This document shows, one piece after another, positions 60,447-64,000 of a stretch of DNA of 64,000 nucleotides. Under the pieces are notes generated by a model. That model was given only the letters and a program-made list of their open reading frames with translations. It was not told the DNA's origin and made no database searches. The position numbers were made by a program, and so were the translations under genes. Location: NCBI RefSeq assembly GCF_003323735.1, contig NZ_QOIM01000042.1, forward strand, positions 496,001 through 560,000. The letters are read 5' to 3'. The DNA comes from Streptomyces reniochalinae (GTDB taxonomy: Bacteria > Actinomycetota > Actinomycetes > Streptomycetales > Streptomycetaceae). Positions within the stretch are counted from its first letter, which is position 1. Each line of letters starts with the position of its first letter.

Positions 60447-60692
60447 TTACCACCAGTTGGTGATCATCGGCTCGGGGTCGTCGCCGGGCCTCCCGCTCAC
60501 GGTGACCGCGGTCTTCTGCACGGAAGCGCCCGGGTGAGCCTGCACGAGAGGCGCCCCGTCGGGCGCCATGGTGACCTGGACCGCGGTGCTGTAAGCGCTG
60601 CCGGTGGCCTCGGGCGTGGTGGGAGCCACTGGTCCTTCGAACAGCCGCGCGGCGAACGGCAGGGCAGGGGCCGGACTTGAGATGGTCGGCAT
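60447..60692 (-). CDS. Putative graspetide precursor peptide (81 aa)
   Basis: The 81-residue peptide has a leader with LPFAARLFEGP (11-21), like the PFxxR element of ATP-grasp-targeted RiPPs (TgmA/Strep_pep type), a central AVQVTMAPDGAPL and a C-terminus GDDPEPMITNWW. Candidate donors are Thr61, Thr64, Ser66, Thr78 and Lys60; candidate acceptors Asp71, Asp72 and Glu74. AGAGGA lies 8 nt before ATG 60692, so the longer open frame is rejected. It lies directly upstream of the ATP-grasp gene on the same strand. Confidence 0.78.
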   Translation of the reverse strand: MPTISSPAPALPFAARLFEGPVAPTTPEATGSAYSTAVQVTMAPDGAPLVQAHPGASVQKTAVTVSGRPGDDPEPMITNWW

Positions 60693-60793
60693 GTCAGATT
60701 CCTCTTTCTCGGTTCTCTCGGTGAGGGTGCTGCGCTCCAGGCGGAAAGCCCGGAGACGGCTCGGGGCGAGCGAAAGCGTGCTTCCGCCGCCAG

Positions 60794-61447
60794 TCACGCG
60801 GTGAGGTGGAGGTCGTCCAAGTCGATGGCCTCCACGCCGTGCAGGGTGCTGACGTCCCGGGCGGCGAGGGTCCAGCGGATGCGTGGATCGCCGAATCCCA
60901 CGAAAGTGAGCCCGTCTCTCGTGCCGCTGTAGCGGATCTTCAGGGTCTTCGGGTGGTGGAGGAGGCCGGCCACGCCCCAGGGCTGGAAATGCCGGACGAA
61001 GGCAGCCACGTGGCCTCGGCGCAGATGCGGGCAGTCACGGACCGACTCGGCTGCACAGCTCTCATGCACGGGAGGTGAGGCGGTCCGCTCTCCCTCGCGG
61101 ATGGGTGTCTCCCCACGCACGAGGACCATGTGCCGCTCGTCGCTCCTGTCGAAGGTGTCAGCGCCGCAGACCTGGCACAGCATGAGGCTCATCGCCTGCC
61201 GTTGACGCAGCGGATGGACACTGCCCAGCCGCGCCCGCCCCCGCCCCCGTGCGAGGGGCGCCCTGACCCACAGAACGCCGTTTCGCCGGTCGACGCCGCC
61301 CATGCGCGCCTCACCCTGGTAGCCAATGCCCGCGCCGCCGACGCCATGCCGCCGCTCGACCGGTGTCGGCATGTAGGAGTCCTCGTACTGCCAGGACGCG
61401 ACGTAAGGCACGCGCAGGCCGTCTTCGTAGTACTGCTGAAGGCTCAT
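60794..61447 (-). CDS. Hypothetical protein with Cys/His pairs, cluster-associated
   Basis: This 217-aa protein opens MSLQQYYEDGLRVPYVASWQ and has a probable zinc-binding segment: CQVCGADTF (about 90), then HESCAAESVRDCPHLRRGHV (about 128-147). A C-terminal part (FVGFGDPRIRWTLAARDVST) could be a small beta domain. No known family is recognised. Its ATG overlaps the DUF5999 stop (ATGA). It lies 102 bp upstream of the precursor on the same strand, so it may belong to the cluster. Confidence 0.65.
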   Translation of the reverse strand: MSLQQYYEDGLRVPYVASWQYEDSYMPTPVERRHGVGGAGIGYQGEARMGGVDRRNGVLWVRAPLARGRGRARLGSVHPLRQRQAMSLMLCQVCGADTFDRSDERHMVLVRGETPIREGERTASPPVHESCAAESVRDCPHLRRGHVAAFVRHFQPWGVAGLLHHPKTLKIRYSGTRDGLTFVGFGDPRIRWTLAARDVSTLHGVEAIDLDDLHLTA

Positions 61448-61674
61448 GCGGCGGTCAGGAGGTGATCACTGAGCGGACGGTGCGGGCCGACGACGCGGCC
61501 GTCCGGCAGCAGCTCTCCCGTGTCATCGAACAGGACTACGCCATTGCACAGGAGCGACCACCCTTGCTCGGGGTGGAAGGCCAAAGGCTGCGCTGCTTCC
61601 CGGTCGCCTGCCTCGGCGGTCGGGCAGGACGGTTGGTGCGGACATCGCTCGGGAACGCGCGGAGCGGGAGTCAT
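61444..61674 (-). CDS. DUF5999 family protein (76 aa)
   Basis: The 76-residue product has ERCPHQPSCPTAEAGDREAA (about 8-27), then HPEQGWSLLCNGVVLFDDTG and ELLPDGRVVGPHRP, the layout of DUF5999 proteins, which are small and common in Streptomyces, frequently several per genome and near natural-product or accessory genes. Cys/His residues could bind a metal. Function is unknown. AAGG lies 10 nt before the ATG. The stop overlaps the next gene. Confidence 0.82.
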   Translation of the reverse strand: MTPAPRVPERCPHQPSCPTAEAGDREAAQPLAFHPEQGWSLLCNGVVLFDDTGELLPDGRVVGPHRPLSDHLLTAA

Positions 61675-61968
61675 GGTGGTGGTGCCTTTCGTCGCGGTAG
61701 GTAGCGGTGTTGAGGCCGGCCGCCGCTCCTCCAGCCCATATGAGCGGCGGCCGGGGCGCTCGCCCCCGGGGGGCACCGGTACGGGTCGGCAGGCGGGGAC
61801 GGCGCCGCGCCCCTCGGGGCGGCCGGCGTCCCCGGCCAGGTCTCGGGAGCGCGGCCGGGGAGGAAGCCCATCTGGAGGGTCTTCTCCGCCAAGTGGCCTG
61901 CACCCGGGCGAGGGGGCCTGCGCGGCAGAGACGACCGGTCAATGAGGTCAGGCGACGACCACAGCGGG
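61675..61968 (-). other. Gap before DUF5999, probable promoter region
   Basis: Nearly 300 bp with no supported gene lies between the double-HTH gene and DUF5999. It is GC-rich with short Pro/Arg-coding frames that look like shadows. A promoter for the precursor-containing unit is expected here. No terminator of good quality was found. Confidence 0.4.
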
Positions 61969-62433
61969 TCAGGGTAGCCACGTCATGACCTGCTTCTCGG
62001 TCAGGACCTGGTGCTGCCACGTCCGCGTGACCAGGTGAGCCGGGTTGACCGCCTTCGCAGCCGCCAGGAGTTCACGGCCGTCTCGGCGGACGGCGTTGAG
62101 CGGCCGAGTGAGCTGCGCCGCCATCTGGGCCGCGCTCATCCCCTGGGCGATGAAGGGCACGAGGGCGCGCTGCTCGGGAGTCAGGAGCAGTTGCTCAGGC
62201 GGCAACGGCATCGGCTGGGTGATGGCGTTGACGGCGTAGCCGGTCGCGATCGCGGACTCGGTACTGCGGGCGCCGAACAGCTTGGACTTCGCCAGGTCGA
62301 GGTAGCCCCGGGCCGTACCCTCCCGAAGCCGGAGCCGGCTTGCGACCTCTCCGAGGGTGTTTCCCTCTGCTAAGCCTGCGAGGACCTGCCGTTCCCGGGG
62401 TGCGAGCTGGGGCCTGGCGACAGAAATGGTCAC
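61969..62433 (-). CDS. LuxR-like double HTH protein without receiver
   Basis: The 154-aa protein has a LuxR-type HTH at its very start (about 8-65: LAPRERQVLAGLAEGNTLGE, VASRLRLREGTARGYLD). A second, similar segment (about 83-140: LTPEQRALVPFIAQGMSAAQ, MAAQLTRPLNAVRRDG) follows. There is no receiver or sensor domain. Two DNA-binding units in tandem may allow one chain to bind a double site. AAGGAG precedes its GTG start. It is a candidate pathway regulator for the peptide cluster. Confidence 0.7.
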   Translation of the reverse strand: MTISVARPQLAPRERQVLAGLAEGNTLGEVASRLRLREGTARGYLDLAKSKLFGARSTESAIATGYAVNAITQPMPLPPEQLLLTPEQRALVPFIAQGMSAAQMAAQLTRPLNAVRRDGRELLAAAKAVNPAHLVTRTWQHQVLTEKQVMTWLP

Positions 62434-62469
62434 AGAGGTGCTCCTTGCCGGGAGGAGTGGTGGGGCGTG

Positions 62470-62967
62470 TCACGCGTCGTCTCCCATCAGGTCGAGGACG
62501 TCGAGGATCGCGAAGGCGTACCGCCGCAGGTGCGCGACGGCCTGGTCGGGTGGCGGGCGCTCGTCAGCGAGAGCGATCAGGCGCGCGATCTCCCGGGCGG
62601 GGCAGACCGCGGTACGGTGCGGTGCGAGCTGCTTCAGCTCGGTCGTCGCGCTGCGGAAGTGGTCGGTGATCCGCGCTGCCTCTGCTGGGTCCATAGGCGG
62701 GGCGCTGCCGCGCCGACAACGCCGCGGCAGCGGAAGCCGGAGGCGCACCAAGGCGTCGTCGAGCTTGGGGCGGCGGAGGCTGTCGGGGGCGGGCTGGGCC
62801 CGTTCGCCGACGATCTGCTCCAGCACGTCGTAGAGGTCGTCGCCGATGCCTTCCTCCGCCGCCAGCCAGCGGCGCATGGAGGCCAGGTACTTGATCAGCG
62901 TCTCGGTATCGGTGGAGTACCGGCGTCGCACCAGCGTGGCGGCGGTGGCGTCGTCTACGGCGGTCAT
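62470..62967 (-). CDS. DUF6415-like helical protein
   Basis: This 165-aa all-helical soluble protein contains DTETLIKYLASMRRWLAAEE (about 20-39) and CPAREIARLIALADERPPPD (about 125-144), and ends YAFAILDVLDLMGDDA. The pattern recalls DUF6415 proteins, seen beside Streptomyces natural-product regulators; this match is from memory. ATG 62967 follows GGGAGG and overlaps the stop of the upstream anti-sigma-like gene (TGATG). No function is known. Confidence 0.6.
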   Translation of the reverse strand: MTAVDDATAATLVRRRYSTDTETLIKYLASMRRWLAAEEGIGDDLYDVLEQIVGERAQPAPDSLRRPKLDDALVRLRLPLPRRCRRGSAPPMDPAEAARITDHFRSATTELKQLAPHRTAVCPAREIARLIALADERPPPDQAVAHLRRYAFAILDVLDLMGDDA

Positions 62968-63443
62968 CAGGCCCTCCCAGCGAGGCGGAAGGAGCACCAG
63001 GTCGTACGGCCGTCGCGGCTGACGCCCCAGCTCTGCGCGAGGGCAGCGACGAGAAGCAGCCCGCGGCCGGAGAGTTCATCAACGTCGGGGCGGCGCAGTT
63101 GAGCGGGCTCCGGGTTGTCGTCGGTGACCTCGATGCGCACCTCGTCGAGAACGCGCAGCACCCGCGCTTCGACGTCGCCGTTTCCGTGCTCCAGTGCGTT
63201 GGCGAGCAGTTCGGAGACTGCGAGCTGGATGTCCTCGGCTAACTGTTCGGGCAGGTTCCAAGAACGCAGGATGGTGCGAACGGTGCGCCGTATCTCGGGT
63301 ACACGGGCACTGTCCGGTGCGAAGACCACCGCGAAGGCCCGTGAGGTCTGCGGCCGGAGCTCACCGGAGTCTGACGTCCCGGTCTGCGGGCGCTTCGTCC
63401 TGTGCCTCTTCTCCACCGTCTCCGTGAGCACATCCACGCTCAT
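62967..63443 (-). CDS. HATPase_c anti-sigma-factor-like ATP-binding protein (RsbW type)
   Basis: The 158-aa protein has a 30-residue hydrophilic start and a GHKL ATPase domain: N-box ELLANALEHGNGDVEA (about 86-101), VTDDNPEP (G1) and SGRGLLLVAALAQSWG (G2). Single-domain RsbW-like kinases are numerous in Streptomyces and often partner with regulators of secondary metabolism. GAGGAGG lies 6 nt before ATG 63443. The gene opens the minus-strand series leading to the peptide cluster. Confidence 0.85.
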   Translation of the reverse strand: MSVDVLTETVEKRHRTKRPQTGTSDSGELRPQTSRAFAVVFAPDSARVPEIRRTVRTILRSWNLPEQLAEDIQLAVSELLANALEHGNGDVEARVLRVLDEVRIEVTDDNPEPAQLRRPDVDELSGRGLLLVAALAQSWGVSRDGRTTWCSFRLAGRA

Positions 63444-63635
63444 TGGTTCCTCCTCGTCGCGAGGTGAACACACAGAGTTCAAGAGAGGGGGACGCGTTGG
63501 CTAGGACGGGAAGTTGGACTTTTCCAGGACTTGCATGTCTCAGGAGGACTTCTTGTCGGCCTTCTGTTTGCGCACCGTTTCCTACAGCAGACTGAGGCGG
63601 TATCCCGGGAGGGAACCGAATCTGCGGAGGGGGCC

Positions 63636-64000
63636 ATGAACGGCGAGGACCGCACGCTGCTCTGCGAGTTGGCAACTGCGCAGGGCATCAAAGCCCACAG
63701 CAAGTTCAGTGAGGCTTATCGTGCCGCCGCGAGCGACCTGACCCGCCGTGGGGCGGATGTGGCTCCAGCACCGACCCAGCGGCACTTGACCCGCCTTCTC
63801 AAGGTGGGTGCCGTCAAGACGGAGCCCTTCGCGCCGACCGTCCGGGTTCTGGAATACATGTTCCAGCGGCCCATCGCTGAACTGCTGGGCCCGGCCCCTA
63901 TGCCCCAGTCGCCCCCGGTAGACGCCGTTTCGCAGACCCGTGCGCCCAACGAAAGTGAACTGCTGATGACCGCTCAGGACGCCGCTGTACACGCAGGCCA
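63636..64000 (+). CDS. Putative transcriptional regulator (partial)
   Basis: ATG 63636 (after GCGGAGGGGG) opens a frame that runs off the right edge after 121 codons. It shows a helical HTH-like region AHSKFSEAYRAAASDLTRRG, then PTQRHLTRLLKVGAVKTEPF and VRVLEYMFQRPIAELLGPAP. This matches Streptomyces XRE-like regulators with a C-terminal repeat domain, known to me only as a pattern. It is divergent from the anti-sigma-like gene across 192 bp and probably regulates the neighbouring cluster. Confidence 0.65.
   Translation, partial: MNGEDRTLLCELATAQGIKAHSKFSEAYRAAASDLTRRGADVAPAPTQRHLTRLLKVGAVKTEPFAPTVRVLEYMFQRPIAELLGPAPMPQSPPVDAVSQTRAPNESELLMTAQDAAVHAG

Noticed and set aside
1..64000. CRISPR arrays or rRNA/tRNA genes
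   Set aside because: No regularly spaced direct repeats with unique spacers were noticed by eye, and no cloverleaf or rRNA-like sequence was noticed on either strand; no tool scan was run.

Overview
The window reads as chromosomal DNA of a Streptomyces-type actinomycete: very high GC, third codon positions almost all G or C, many GTG starts, GTGA/ATGA stop-start overlaps, and many actinomycete families (GntR, TetR, MarR and XRE regulators, an ECF sigma factor, F420-type oxidoreductases, PF04672 methyltransferase, DUF5999). All calls come from reading the sequence; no database search was run.

Left part (1-28 kb). A 5-oxoproline module comes first: DUF969 membrane protein, FadR-type GntR regulator and pxpABC. 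Two near-identical 15-bp palindromes mark the two promoters of the unit. Next comes a KstR-like TetR regulator and a lipid beta-oxidation set: fused acyl-CoA dehydrogenase, SCP-x type thiolase, MaoC hydratase, Zn-alcohol dehydrogenase and SDR. Three boxes fitting TnnAACnnGTTnnA sit between kstR and a glycosyltransferase operon, before the dehydrogenase, and before the hydratase. A GT4/methyltransferase/prenyltransferase-repeat operon, an LLM oxidoreductase, a cell-wall amidase, an MFS exporter and a two-component system lie among them. A conserved housekeeping block follows: Nif3, zinc ribbon (apparent CTG start), RNase H/phosphatase, KDPG aldolase, YaaA.

Middle (29-50 kb). This is a patchwork of short units: a BBE-type flavoprotein, DinB, a MITE-like inverted repeat, a radical SAM protein with an unusual Cys spacing, and an Erm-type 23S rRNA methyltransferase preceded by an Ala/Cys-rich leader peptide and competing hairpins. 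After it come a frameshifted deazaflavin nitroreductase, TetR/Dabb and MarR/VOC pairs with clear shared operators, an oxidoreductase cluster holding two decayed SDR genes, an ECF sigma factor fused through a membrane segment to a CAP domain, and a secreted trypsin-like protease.

Right part (51-64 kb). A transposase remnant, tyrosine integrase and excisionase mark an integration site. To the right, all on the minus strand, lies a compact RiPP cluster: a Trp-ending precursor peptide, ATP-grasp ligase (graspetide type), RpiB-like isomerase, DegT aminotransferase, radical SAM enzyme, nucleoside phosphorylase and GT2 glycosyltransferase. Five of these overlap or nearly touch. Upstream lie a Cys-rich unknown protein, DUF5999, a double-HTH protein, a DUF6415-like protein and an HATPase anti-sigma-like protein. 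A divergent regulator runs off the end. I regard this cluster, a graspetide core plus ribose/nucleoside and amino-sugar type enzymes, as the best candidate for an undescribed system.
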